From: an uncultured Winogradskyella sp.
GTDB taxonomy: Bacteria; Bacteroidota; Bacteroidia; Flavobacteriales; Flavobacteriaceae
Direction of reading: 5' to 3'
NCBI RefSeq assembly: GCF_947501905.1
Contig: NZ_CANMXL010000001.1
Location: 372,001 to 436,000 of the forward strand
DNA length: 64,000 nt
Part shown: positions 27,102 through 36,073 of the stretch, piece by piece
Numbering within the stretch: the first letter of the stretch is position 1
Layout: every line of letters starts with the position of its first letter
Notes under the pieces: generated by a model
What the model was told of the DNA's origin: nothing
The model's database searches: none
The model's input: the letters and a program-made list of their open reading frames with translations, nothing else
Translations under genes and position numbers: made by a program

Positions 27102-29333
27102 TTATCCTTTTATTTTAGACTTTATTTCCTCTTTTTCTTCTGCTTTTTCACGCTTATCGCCAAGAGTTTTATGAATAAAATCCGTCATTTTATTATACAG
27201 ATGTAATCTTGTGTTTCCACCATAGATACCATGATTTTTGTCTGGATATATCATCCAATCAAATTGTTTATTGGCTTGCACTAAGGCTTCAACCATACGC
27301 ATTGTGTTTTGCAAATGCACATTATCATCACCAGACCCATGAATTAATAAAAAGTCGCCTTTTAATTTATCTACATGATTAATTGGCGAATTTTCGTCAT
27401 AACCACTAGGATTTTCCTGAGGTGTAGTCATGTAACGTTCCGTATATATAGTATCGTAGAATCTCCAACTAGTTACTGGAGCAACTGCTATTGCCATTTT
27501 AAAAACATCATTACCTTTAAAAAGTGCATTACTACTCATAAAACCACCATAACTCCAACCCCAAATTCCTATTCGGGATGCATCAACATATGGTAAAGCT
27601 CCTAATTTTTTTGCAGCTTCTATCTGGTCTTCAACCTCATATTTACCTAATTCATTTTGAGTCACTTTTTTAAATGCAGCACCTTTTAAACCTGTTCCTC
27701 TTCCATCTACACACGCCACAATATAGCCTTGTTGGGCTAAATGCTGATACCAATAATCATTACTCCCATTCCAACGATTAGCAACTTGCTGAGAACCTGG
27801 ACCTGAATACTGATACATAAACAGTGGATAGGCTTTGTTCTCATCAAAATCTGCAGGTTTAATCATCCACATGTTTAGGTCATTTCCGTTAACAGAAATG
27901 GTACTAAACTCTTTTTTAGAAGTCTTATAATCGGTAAGCTTGCTCGCTAACTTATCATTGTCTTTAATACTCTTAACTAACTTGCCGCTTTTAGCGTCGT
28001 TTAAAGTATACTCTTGAGGCGAAGTTGCACTAGAATGTGTATTGATAAAATACGTAAAGTCTGCGCTAAAAGAAGCTCTATTTGTACCATCTCTTTTAGT
28101 TAAACGCTTTTTGTTTTTCCCATTGAGTTTAACGGAGTACACATCTCTATTAATAGAACCATTTTCAACAGACTGATAAAAGATTGTATTTGAATTTTCG
28201 TTAAAGCCATAATAATTGGTCACTTCCCAATTACCATTAGTGACTTGGTTAATTAGCTCTCCATCTTTTGTGTAGTGATAGATATGGTTATAACCATCTT
28301 TTTCGCTAGTCCAAATAAAACTATTATCCTTTAAAAATGTGAGATTAAACGTTACATCTATGTATGCATCATCTGTTTCAGCCAATACTAACTTAGAGGA
28401 ATTTTGAGCAACATCAATCATCCATAAATCTAATTCGTTTTGATGACGATTCATAAACTGAACACTTAAAACATTAGCTCCCTTTGTCCATTCTAATCTT
28501 GGGATGTAAAAATCTTTATAAGCCTTATCTACTTTTAATTCAGATAATTTATCTGTATCTAAATCATATAAATGCAAAGACACTTTAGAGTTTCCCTCAC
28601 CTGCTTTTGGGTATTTAAAAACTTGTTGCGTTTGGTATAAACCAGTTCCAAAAACATCCATTGAAAATTCAGGCACGTCAGATTCATCAAACCTTATAAA
28701 TGCTATTTTATTGCCATCAGCATTCCAATCAAAAGCACGCACAAAACTAAATTCTTCTTCATATACCCAATCCGTAATACCATTAATAATAGTATTCTTT
28801 ACGCCATCAAAAGTGAATTGTTTTGCAACTCCAGAGTTTAAATTTTTTACATATAAATTATTCTGAAAACCATAAGCAACCTTTGAGCCATCAGGAGAGA
28901 ATGTTGGCTCTTGCACTAAGTCATCAGATAACTTTGCTAATTTTTTAGAATTAATATCATAAATATAATATTCACCTAAAGTTGAGCGTCTAAATACAGC
29001 TTCTGATTTTGTGGTTAGTAATATTTTAGATTCATCTTTACTAAAGCTATAATCAAAAAAAGCTCCGATTTCTGGTAAATCTGACGAGCTTAATAATGTG
29101 GTTACCTTTTCTAAAGTTTTATAGTCATAAATATCGATAGAAGTTGTTCTTGCAGTTCTATCATAATTCAAAACTGAATACTCCTTTCCATTGTTCATAG
29201 AATGAAGCGCTTGCATGCCTTCTGTTCTAAAAGTGCCGTTCCAAATTTCTTCTAAGCTAATTTGTTTATTCTGTGCAGTTACTAGAGTTGTAACCAAAAA
29301 ACCAATAATGGTAAGAAAACGCGTGAATCTCAT
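27102..29333 (-). CDS. Dipeptidyl-peptidase IV-type S9 peptidase
   Basis: Exported serine peptidase cleaving X-Pro or X-Ala dipeptides from peptide N-termini. 743 residues with a Sec signal (cleavage near TTLVTAQ, residue 20), a beta-propeller with WVYEEEFSF near 190 (the Glu pair anchoring the substrate amino group) and the S9 hydrolase domain: Ser594 (GWSYGG), Asp669 (GSGDDNVH), His701 (DKNHGI). A Lys/Glu-rich tail ends it. ATG at 29333. The pairing with a peptide transporter downstream supports a role in peptide scavenging. Confidence 0.93.
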   Translation of the reverse strand: MRFTRFLTIIGFLVTTLVTAQNKQISLEEIWNGTFRTEGMQALHSMNNGKEYSVLNYDRTARTTSIDIYDYKTLEKVTTLLSSSDLPEIGAFFDYSFSKDESKILLTTKSEAVFRRSTLGEYYIYDINSKKLAKLSDDLVQEPTFSPDGSKVAYGFQNNLYVKNLNSGVAKQFTFDGVKNTIINGITDWVYEEEFSFVRAFDWNADGNKIAFIRFDESDVPEFSMDVFGTGLYQTQQVFKYPKAGEGNSKVSLHLYDLDTDKLSELKVDKAYKDFYIPRLEWTKGANVLSVQFMNRHQNELDLWMIDVAQNSSKLVLAETDDAYIDVTFNLTFLKDNSFIWTSEKDGYNHIYHYTKDGELINQVTNGNWEVTNYYGFNENSNTIFYQSVENGSINRDVYSVKLNGKNKKRLTKRDGTNRASFSADFTYFINTHSSATSPQEYTLNDAKSGKLVKSIKDNDKLASKLTDYKTSKKEFSTISVNGNDLNMWMIKPADFDENKAYPLFMYQYSGPGSQQVANRWNGSNDYWYQHLAQQGYIVACVDGRGTGLKGAAFKKVTQNELGKYEVEDQIEAAKKLGALPYVDASRIGIWGWSYGGFMSSNALFKGNDVFKMAIAVAPVTSWRFYDTIYTERYMTTPQENPSGYDENSPINHVDKLKGDFLLIHGSGDDNVHLQNTMRMVEALVQANKQFDWMIYPDKNHGIYGGNTRLHLYNKMTDFIHKTLGDKREKAEEKEEIKSKIKG

Positions 29334-29453
29334 TAATCTTCGTTATTTAATAAAGCAATGCCAAGTTTACTAAAAATTATGCAAAAAACCCGAATTATTA
29401 ACAGGAAATCGGCAATATTACAGAACATGCAACACATATTGTACCATTCCTAG

Positions 29454-29461
29454 TATCTTTG
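29454..29461 (+). promoter_or_regulatory. -7 promoter box for the HMG-CoA reductase operon
   Basis: TATCTTTG matches TAnnTTTG and ends 21 bases before the ATG at 29483. The nearest TTG (29439-29441) is only 12 bp away, shorter than the usual 19-21, so the -33 element is uncertain. Confidence 0.5.
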
Positions 29462-29482
29462 TGTTTTAAATGAAAATTAATC

Positions 29483-30784
29483 ATGCAAAACACCATTTCT
29501 GGATTTTCTAAATTAACTAAAACCGAAAAAGTTGATTGGATACTTAAAATGTATTTCAATAATGATGAAACTTCAAGAAATCTAATAACTCAATATTGGA
29601 ATTCAGACCAAAAACTACAAAAATTGCATGATGAGTTTATAGAAAATACCATAACAAACTTTTATCTACCACTTGGTGTGGCACCAAACTTCTTAATCAA
29701 TGATACATTGTATACTATACCAATGGCCATTGAAGAAAGCTCTGTAGTTGCAGCAGCAAGTAAAGCTGCTAAATTTTGGTTTGAGCGTGGTGGTTTTAAA
29801 GCTAAAGTCATCTCGACAACAAAAATTGGTCAAGTTCACTTTACATATCCTGGTAACAAAACAGATTTGAAAAACTATTTTGAATCTGTAAAATCAAAGC
29901 TTATTTCTGATGCCTCTGCAATAACTAAAAACATGGAACGTCGTGGTGGTGGCATTTTAGACATAGAATTACGTGACAAAACTGAAGACTTAGAAAACTA
30001 CTATCAGCTTCACGCCACATTTGAGACGCTTGACGCTATGGGTGCAAATTTTATAAACTCCTGTTTAGAACAATTTGCCCAAACTTTTGAAGATGAAGCT
30101 ATAGCACATAATATTGAAGGCATTGACATTATAATGAGTATTTTATCTAACTATGTACCAGAGTGCCTAGTTAGAGCTGAAGTACGTTGTAATATCAAAG
30201 ATTTAAAAGATAAAGACATTCCAAACCCTAAAGCATTTGCCGAAAAATTTAAGCAAGCTGTTGCTATAGCTGAGGTTGAACCGCATCGTGCCGTTACACA
30301 TAACAAAGGCATTATGAATGGTATAGATGCTGTTGTTTTGGCTACTGGAAATGATTTTAGAGCGGTTGAAGCTGGTGTACATGCTTATGCTTCAAAAAAT
30401 GGAACATACTCTAGTTTGACACATTGTAGTATTGAAAATGATGAGTTTTGCTTTTGGTTAGAAATACCATTAGCTCTAGGAACAGTTGGTGGATTAACAA
30501 GCTTACACCCATTAGTAAAGTTTGCATTACAAATGTTAGGCAAACCATCTGCTAAAGACTTAATGAAAATTGTAGCAGTTGCTGGCTTGGCGCAAAACTT
30601 TGCAGCTCTAAAATCCTTAACCACAACTGGCATTCAGCAAGGACATATGAAAATGCATTTGATGAATATCTTAAATCAGTTTGAAGCTAACGCAACCGAA
30701 AAAGCAGAATTAATTGAACATTTTAAAACTAATACAGTAACTCATAGCGCCGTTGTAGAAGCTATTGAAAAGCTAAGGTCATAA
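29483..30784 (+). CDS. Hydroxymethylglutaryl-CoA reductase, class II
   Basis: Makes mevalonate from HMG-CoA for isoprenoid synthesis. 433 residues, soluble, without the membrane domain of eukaryotic enzymes. Catalytic residues by comparison with Pseudomonas mevalonii: Glu84 (AIEESSVVAAAS), Lys275 (HNKGIMNG), Asp291 (ATGNDFRAVEAG) and His388 (QQGHMKMHL). DAMGANFIN near 184 and LGTVGG near 332 are family signatures. In Flavobacteriia this class II enzyme is thought to serve synthesis. A GHMP kinase follows 5 bases later. Confidence 0.94.
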   Translation: MQNTISGFSKLTKTEKVDWILKMYFNNDETSRNLITQYWNSDQKLQKLHDEFIENTITNFYLPLGVAPNFLINDTLYTIPMAIEESSVVAAASKAAKFWFERGGFKAKVISTTKIGQVHFTYPGNKTDLKNYFESVKSKLISDASAITKNMERRGGGILDIELRDKTEDLENYYQLHATFETLDAMGANFINSCLEQFAQTFEDEAIAHNIEGIDIIMSILSNYVPECLVRAEVRCNIKDLKDKDIPNPKAFAEKFKQAVAIAEVEPHRAVTHNKGIMNGIDAVVLATGNDFRAVEAGVHAYASKNGTYSSLTHCSIENDEFCFWLEIPLALGTVGGLTSLHPLVKFALQMLGKPSAKDLMKIVAVAGLAQNFAALKSLTTTGIQQGHMKMHLMNILNQFEANATEKAELIEHFKTNTVTHSAVVEAIEKLRS

Positions 30785-30789
30785 TATCA

Positions 30790-31698
30790 ATGATAAACTA
30801 TAGAAGTAACGGAAAGCTATTATTAACAGGAGAGTACCTTGTTCTCGATGGTGCTAAATCTTTAGCATTACCTACTAAATATGGCCAAGAACTTTCTATC
30901 ATTGAAAATGAAAGCAATTATATTAATTGGAAAAGCTTTGATGAAAACAACAATACCTGGTTTGAAGATAAATTTTTAATAAATAACATACTTTCTTCAT
31001 CATATACATCAGAAAGCGACATATCTAAAAGACTAATAGATATCTTAAAAAGTATTCATACTCTAAACCCTAGCTTTTTTAAACTAAACAAAGGTTTCAA
31101 TATTACAACTACTCAAGATTTTAATAGGGCTTGGGGATTAGGTACTTCATCTACTTTAATAAACAATATTGCCAATTGGGTAGGTATTGACCCTTACAAA
31201 TTATTAGAGCTTACTTTTGGAGGTAGTGGTTATGATATTGCCTGTGCACAAAATAATACGCCTATTACATACCAATTGATTGGTAAAAAACCCCAAGTAT
31301 CTAAGACTGGCTTTAATCCTAGATTTAAGGACCATCTTTACTTTGTTTATTTAAATCAAAAACAAAACAGTCGTGATGGAATTGCTGCTTACAGAAATTT
31401 CAAGGGTGATTTAAAAACTTTTATTTCTGAAATTAATGAGATTACCGAAGCTATTATTTTATGTAATAATCTTAATGAGTTTGAAAAACTTATTACAAAA
31501 CACGAATATATTATCTCTGAAATCATAAATCAATCACCTATAAAAGATAGGCTTTTTACAGATTTTGATGGCGCTATTAAAAGCCTCGGCGCATGGGGTG
31601 GTGACTTTGTTTTAGTGGCTTCTAAAGACAATCCAATAGATTACTTTGAAGCCAAAGGTTACACTACTATTCTTTCGTATTCTGAAATGATAAAATAA
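30790..31698 (+). CDS. GYDIA-family GHMP kinase
   Basis: Kinase of the galactokinase/homoserine/mevalonate/phosphomevalonate superfamily. The motif GYDIA that names the family is present at residues 147-151 (GGSGYDIACAQ), and WGLGTSST at 115-122 is the ATP phosphate loop. Adjacent to HMG-CoA reductase, so mevalonate or phosphomevalonate phosphorylation is the natural inference; the exact substrate is not determined by the sequence. 302 residues, ATG at 30790. A strong bidirectional terminator overlaps its stop. Confidence 0.9.
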   Translation: MINYRSNGKLLLTGEYLVLDGAKSLALPTKYGQELSIIENESNYINWKSFDENNNTWFEDKFLINNILSSSYTSESDISKRLIDILKSIHTLNPSFFKLNKGFNITTTQDFNRAWGLGTSSTLINNIANWVGIDPYKLLELTFGGSGYDIACAQNNTPITYQLIGKKPQVSKTGFNPRFKDHLYFVYLNQKQNSRDGIAAYRNFKGDLKTFISEINEITEAIILCNNLNEFEKLITKHEYIISEIINQSPIKDRLFTDFDGAIKSLGAWGGDFVLVASKDNPIDYFEAKGYTTILSYSEMIK

Positions 31699-31732
31699 AA
31701 AAAGGCTTTGCAAAATTGCAAAGCCTTTTTTT
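31697..31732. terminator. Bidirectional terminator between GHMP kinase and PpiD-like genes
   Basis: An inverted repeat of 17 bp per arm (31697-31713 and 31716-31732) with a GC-containing core GGCTTTGCAA/TTGCAAAGCC, flanked by A7 and T7. It serves both convergent genes: the kinase stop at 31698 is inside the left arm and the foldase stop is at 31753. Confidence 0.9.
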
Positions 31733-31752
31733 ATTTCTATAGCTTACTATTT

Positions 31753-33897
31753 TTAGTAAACCGTTTTTGCTCTATTGTCTTCAACATCAGCAGCCTTTTC
31801 TAATGCAGAATACACTTGAGTTTGAACTGTATTTTTACGTGCATTACTTAAACGCGCTAAAATTGCAGCGTAGTTATCAAGTTTTGTTGCTTCAGTAATT
31901 TTCGTAACCTCTACCACATAAACTCCTTTTTCTCCATCAACTGGCTTAGAAACCACTCCTTGTTGCAAACCAAATGCTGTACCAATCACTTTAGGTTCTA
32001 CACCAGCACCAGAAAGTGTTGTGTTTTTCATTGTCAATCCAGTAGCCGTTTTAACCGTTTGTCCTTGATTATTAGCAATATCAGCTAAGGTTGTAGCAGA
32101 TATCTTATTACGAATCATTTCTGCTTTCTTCTCTTTTCTTACAGCAGCTAAAACAGGTGTTGTTGCATTTTCTACACTCATTAAACCTTCTTCATTAACA
32201 TCAACTAATTGAGCAACTACATAACCAACTCCAGAAACTGTAAAGCTTTTATAATCGCCAACCTTTGTGTCTTGATTATATGCCCAACGTACAATCTGTC
32301 TTTGACTACCTAAACCTGGTATATTTTCATCCAATTCTTTAAAAGTAACTGGCTTAGCTGTTAAACCACGCTCTTCTGCTAATTCTCTGAAATCTCCTGA
32401 TTCTGCAGCGATTTCAAATTTTTGCTTTCCGTTAAAGACATCGTCAATTGTTTTTTCTGATGCCTCAATCTCACGAGCCACTGTAGCCAGTTTGATGGTA
32501 TTACTAAATCCTGATTGATCTAATACTTCAATAATATGGTAACCAAAGCTAGTTTCTACAACATCCATATCACCTTTCTTCTTATCAAAAGAAAACGCTT
32601 TAAACTCTGGTGCAAATCCTTGATTGTATGTAAACTCTATAACACCTTCTTTTTCGTTACTTACTTTATCAGAAGATAATTCTAATAAATCCTTGAACTT
32701 AGAGCGGTTTCCTTTAAGTACATTAAAAATACTATCAGCAGTTGCTTTTGCTTCTTCTGGCGTTCTTGTAACGTCAGGAGCTACTCTATTTGCTCCAGCA
32801 TAAGGAATTAATATATGGCGTACTTTAACAGAATCTGCTTTACTAGCTCTATCTAAAACTTTAGAATACTTGTAGAAAGTTCCATCTTTATATGGTCCAT
32901 AATATCCACCTATTTCAGTATTTGCCAAACTATCTTTTGCTACTCCTAATTGAGAAGGTCTTAAATATTCATCAGAGAATTTAATGTCTGAGTTACTATT
33001 AACAAACGCTTCAATATTGTTAGTGTTATCAAAACCTAAAACAGTATCAGTAGCTTTAGTTGCTGAATTAAATTCGAACTTATCGGCTTTAAGACCTAAT
33101 AACTCAGCTTTTAAAGCATCCTCATCTTCTTTAGAAGCATCTTCTCTAAACTCTACAAATAATATCTCTCTAGTCTCATCTACCTCATAAAGATCTCTGT
33201 TTTTTTCCATGTAAGCTTTAATCTCAGACTTACTTACTTCAACTAAACTATCTGCAATGCTTGTATAAGGCACTTGTACATATCTTACATCAACAGTTTT
33301 TGCATCTGCTAAATACTCATCTTCTGCTTCAGCCACTGTAGCATTAACACCGGCTTTTACTAAGTTATAATATTGCTGCGTTAAAGCACCATTGGCAAGA
33401 GACTGCTCATTGTTTGTCCATTGTGCATAATTAATTGTAAACGTGCTCAAAGGCGCCCCTTGTGGCTGGATGTCTTTAAGATTTGCAATAAAAGCATTCA
33501 GCTTATTGACATCAAAAATACTGTCTTGATTCTGAAACTCTGGATAAGCACCAAAACTAGTTTCTAATAACTCACGCATTTTATCCTTCTCAACAGAAAG
33601 TCCAAGTTTTTCAAACTCTGAACTCATAACAATACGTCTAAGCTCTTCGTTGTAAACTTGATTTTTTATTTGAGTTTCTGTAGCATTTGGACCAGAACGT
33701 TGTTGTCTGTTCTGAACCGCAAACATAAATGGTTCTCTTTTAATGTCTTCGCCGTTGATTGTTGCAATAATATCTTGCGATGTCCCAAATGAATCTGAGT
33801 TTTTGAATACATCTCCAATTACAAAGGCAAATAATGCCATTGCAATTACTAAAATTAACACTAGCGAACGCTGTCTGATTTTATTTAAAACTGCCAT
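31753..33897 (-). CDS. SurA/PpiD-type peptidylprolyl isomerase
   Basis: Periplasmic foldase anchored in the inner membrane. 714 residues: membrane segment at about residues 12-30 (LVLILVIAMALFAFVIGDVF), a SurA_N-like chaperone region, a parvulin (PpiC) domain at about 355-465 (KVRHILIPYAG ... TSFGYHIIEVLD) and a long C-terminal chaperone region. This layout matches E. coli PpiD but is longer. It is the last gene of the envelope run from coaX, separated from the CorC-like gene by 99 bases. Confidence 0.92.
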   Translation of the reverse strand: MAVLNKIRQRSLVLILVIAMALFAFVIGDVFKNSDSFGTSQDIIATINGEDIKREPFMFAVQNRQQRSGPNATETQIKNQVYNEELRRIVMSSEFEKLGLSVEKDKMRELLETSFGAYPEFQNQDSIFDVNKLNAFIANLKDIQPQGAPLSTFTINYAQWTNNEQSLANGALTQQYYNLVKAGVNATVAEAEDEYLADAKTVDVRYVQVPYTSIADSLVEVSKSEIKAYMEKNRDLYEVDETREILFVEFREDASKEDEDALKAELLGLKADKFEFNSATKATDTVLGFDNTNNIEAFVNSNSDIKFSDEYLRPSQLGVAKDSLANTEIGGYYGPYKDGTFYKYSKVLDRASKADSVKVRHILIPYAGANRVAPDVTRTPEEAKATADSIFNVLKGNRSKFKDLLELSSDKVSNEKEGVIEFTYNQGFAPEFKAFSFDKKKGDMDVVETSFGYHIIEVLDQSGFSNTIKLATVAREIEASEKTIDDVFNGKQKFEIAAESGDFRELAEERGLTAKPVTFKELDENIPGLGSQRQIVRWAYNQDTKVGDYKSFTVSGVGYVVAQLVDVNEEGLMSVENATTPVLAAVRKEKKAEMIRNKISATTLADIANNQGQTVKTATGLTMKNTTLSGAGVEPKVIGTAFGLQQGVVSKPVDGEKGVYVVEVTKITEATKLDNYAAILARLSNARKNTVQTQVYSALEKAADVEDNRAKTVY

Positions 33898-33996
33898 TTT
33901 ATGGTATATAGTTTGTTGAAATTAAGTGTGCGAAAATAACATTTTATACCAAATAATAAAAGGATGAAGCCTCTTTTTTGACTGACAAGAATAGGA

Positions 33997-35283
33997 TTAG
34001 TCTTCAGGCATTAATTTAAGATGAACACTATCTATTTTTGTTAATGAAACCTCTGTTATTTTGAATTTGAAATTTTCTATTATAATCGTCTTACCTAGTT
34101 CTGGAATATCCTCTGTATAATTAACAATTAAACCGCCTAAAGTCTCATAAGCTTCACTTTCTGGTAAGTTGATTTTGTAAGTCTCGTTTATATAATCAAC
34201 TTCTAATCGTGCAGAAAAGTTAAAACTATCTTCTGCAAGCTGTTCTTCAGTAAGTTCTACACTATCATGCTCATCTTCAATTTCGCCAAATAATTCTTCA
34301 ATAATATCTTCAACGGTCATCATTCCAGAAGTGCCACCATATTCATCAATAACTATTGCAATACTTTTTCTCTTTTTTGTGAGCAGATTCAGTACATCCT
34401 TAATAAGGATAGTTTCTGGCACAAAAACCACAGGTATTACAATTGATTTTATAGTCTTAGGTTTTTTAAACAGCTCAAAAGAGTGTACATAGCCAATAAT
34501 ATCATCTATAGATGCTTTATAGACTAGTATTTTAGTGTAGCCTGTGTCTACAAAAATCTGTCGCAAATTTTCTATTGACTCAGATATATCTATTGCCATG
34601 ATTTCAGTTCTTGGTACCATGACTTCTCTAGCTTTTACTTCTGAAAATTCTAAAGCATTCTGAAAAATTTGTATCTCGCTATCAACCTCGTCATGTTCTT
34701 CAACAGATTCCATTTGTTCAGTAATAAAATTACCCAATTCAACCTTAGTTAATGCCAATTCTACTGCATCACCTTCAGTCTTAAAAAAGGTCTTAAGTAC
34801 AAAGTCAGAAATCCATATTACAAACTCAGAGATTGGTGTAAAAATCAAGTAAAACAGATATGCTGGTAGCGCAAAAAATTTAAGTAATGTGTTTGAATAT
34901 ATCTGGAAAAATACTTTCGGCAAAAATTCTGCAGTTAACAAGATAATAGCTGTAGAAATTATAGTCTGCGACAGTAATTGAAGTTCAAAAAACAAGTAAT
35001 TAATAATAGTATTATCAGTTGAGAACGTCTGAAACCAATGTACTAAAACCTCTCCCATCTTAAAACCATAGATAACCAATGCAATATTATTACCAATAAG
35101 CATAGTGGTAATAAACTTTGAGGGTTTTGCTGTAAGTCTTGCTAGAAGTTTACCTAAAAAGTCCCCTTGTTTTTTCTCTAACTCTATATGAATTTTATTA
35201 GAAGACACATAAGCAATCTCCATCCCAGAGAAAAAAGCGGATAGTAAGAGTGATACAATAATAATTATAGCATCAATAGACAT
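33997..35283 (-). CDS. CNNM/CorC-HlyC-type transporter-associated membrane protein
   Basis: A 428-residue 'hemolysin family' protein: DUF21/CNNM membrane domain (residues 1-170, four hydrophobic segments), a CBS pair (about 200-320; VMVPRTEIMAIDIS is the family entry motif and DEYGGTSGMMTVEDIIEEL the second), and a CorC_HlyC domain (about 345-425). Family members are linked to magnesium or cobalt handling; flavobacterial GldE belongs to the same superfamily, but nothing here shows a gliding role. Begins 3 bases after a small membrane protein gene. Confidence 0.9.
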   Translation of the reverse strand: MSIDAIIIIVSLLLSAFFSGMEIAYVSSNKIHIELEKKQGDFLGKLLARLTAKPSKFITTMLIGNNIALVIYGFKMGEVLVHWFQTFSTDNTIINYLFFELQLLSQTIISTAIILLTAEFLPKVFFQIYSNTLLKFFALPAYLFYLIFTPISEFVIWISDFVLKTFFKTEGDAVELALTKVELGNFITEQMESVEEHDEVDSEIQIFQNALEFSEVKAREVMVPRTEIMAIDISESIENLRQIFVDTGYTKILVYKASIDDIIGYVHSFELFKKPKTIKSIVIPVVFVPETILIKDVLNLLTKKRKSIAIVIDEYGGTSGMMTVEDIIEELFGEIEDEHDSVELTEEQLAEDSFNFSARLEVDYINETYKINLPESEAYETLGGLIVNYTEDIPELGKTIIIENFKFKITEVSLTKIDSVHLKLMPED

Positions 35284-35286
35284 AAA

Positions 35287-35481
35287 TTATTTTTTATGAC
35301 GGTCTTCTATTCTTTTTCTGAAATTCTTACGAAAGAAAAACATAAATATAGCTAGTGCTGCAAAGAAAATTAAAAAATAAGATTTGCTTCTATCTTCTGA
35401 CCAATTAGAAAAGGCCTCATAAATAAGAACAATTGCGATAACTAAGTAAGCGTATTGAAAGATTTTAAGTGCTTTAATCAT
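35287..35481 (-). CDS. Small two-helix membrane protein
   Basis: A 64-residue protein with hydrophobic segments at about 8-23 and 34-50 and a strongly basic C-terminus (RKNFRKRIEDRHKK). No family recognised. It lies between lptC (30-base gap) and the CorC-like gene (3-base gap) and has an ATG at 35481. Its setting supports a real gene in an envelope operon. Confidence 0.75.
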   Translation of the reverse strand: MIKALKIFQYAYLVIAIVLIYEAFSNWSEDRSKSYFLIFFAALAIFMFFFRKNFRKRIEDRHKK

Positions 35482-35511
35482 GATAATTTACATATTGTAG
35501 CACAAAGGTAG

Positions 35512-36066
35512 TTAATTATTGACTTCGATATCACCTGCGAATTCAAGCATTTCGTAATCATCAAAATTTCTGTCAGAATCAAAACCTCTACCTGAGACAT
35601 CTGTGCCTTCAGAACGTAGTCTAAACTCTTTATTTGTAAACACCCATTCGCTTGTTTGATCAAAATACATTTGTGGTGTAAATAAGGAGTCTTTTTTATG
35701 TGTGGCCAAAATAACATTACCACGAAGATCTACTAAATCTGTTTCGCTGTAAATAATGGCGTAATCCGCAAAGATTTTACTTTTATTGCCGTCATCGTCG
35801 TAGATAACAAGCTCTATACCTTCTGGAAACTCTGAAAATGCAAAATTACGGTTTGAGTAATCTAACATTTTTGGACTTAAAAGATTTGCCTTTAACTTAA
35901 AAGAATCTGTATACTTTAAGTTTATAGTATCTGCTACACCAATAGGTTCATTTTGCAAAACACCAACTTGCTGTATATCTTTAAAGTTGTTTTTACATGA
36001 AAAAAACATAGTCACAGCAATTGCTGTGACTATGTTAAAAATTATATGTAAATATTTTGTTTTCAC
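35512..36066 (-). CDS. lptC: LptC-like LPS export protein
   Basis: Periplasmic component of the LPS transport bridge. 184 residues with a lipoprotein-like signal (VTMFFSCKN, Cys near 24) rather than the plain anchor of E. coli LptC, then a beta-jellyroll pattern: ADTINLKYTDSFKLKANLLSP is cut here by family-typical features such as FPEGIELVIYDDDG and LVDLRGNVIL. The start is GTG at 36066; no ATG is available upstream of the signal peptide, 7 bases after the TPR gene. Codons 11-21 form a perfect 32-bp palindrome with a T7 tail (see 36000-36036). Confidence 0.82.
   Translation of the reverse strand: MKTKYLHIIFNIVTAIAVTMFFSCKNNFKDIQQVGVLQNEPIGVADTINLKYTDSFKLKANLLSPKMLDYSNRNFAFSEFPEGIELVIYDDDGNKSKIFADYAIIYSETDLVDLRGNVILATHKKDSLFTPQMYFDQTSEWVFTNKEFRLRSEGTDVSGRGFDSDRNFDDYEMLEFAGDIEVNN
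36000..36036 (-). terminator. Terminator-like perfect palindrome inside lptC
   Basis: Bases 36005-36036 are a perfect 32-bp palindrome (arms 36005-36020 and 36021-36036; core CACAGCAATTGCTGTG). On the minus strand, the direction of lptC transcription, it is followed immediately by a run of seven T (36006-36000), which gives a canonical intrinsic terminator shape 30 bases inside the coding region. It could end transcription of the upstream TPR gene or act as an attenuator for lptC. Confidence 0.7.
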
Positions 36067-36073
36067 TTAATAA

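Noticed and set aside
33937..33980. Terminator between the CorC-like and PpiD-like genes
   Set aside because: AAAAGG and CCTCTTTT pair only with a bulge and the T-run is broken; not convincing.
35478..35723. 81-codon frame overlapping the end of lptC on the same strand
   Set aside because: Out of frame with lptC, which explains the region; product is not protein-like.
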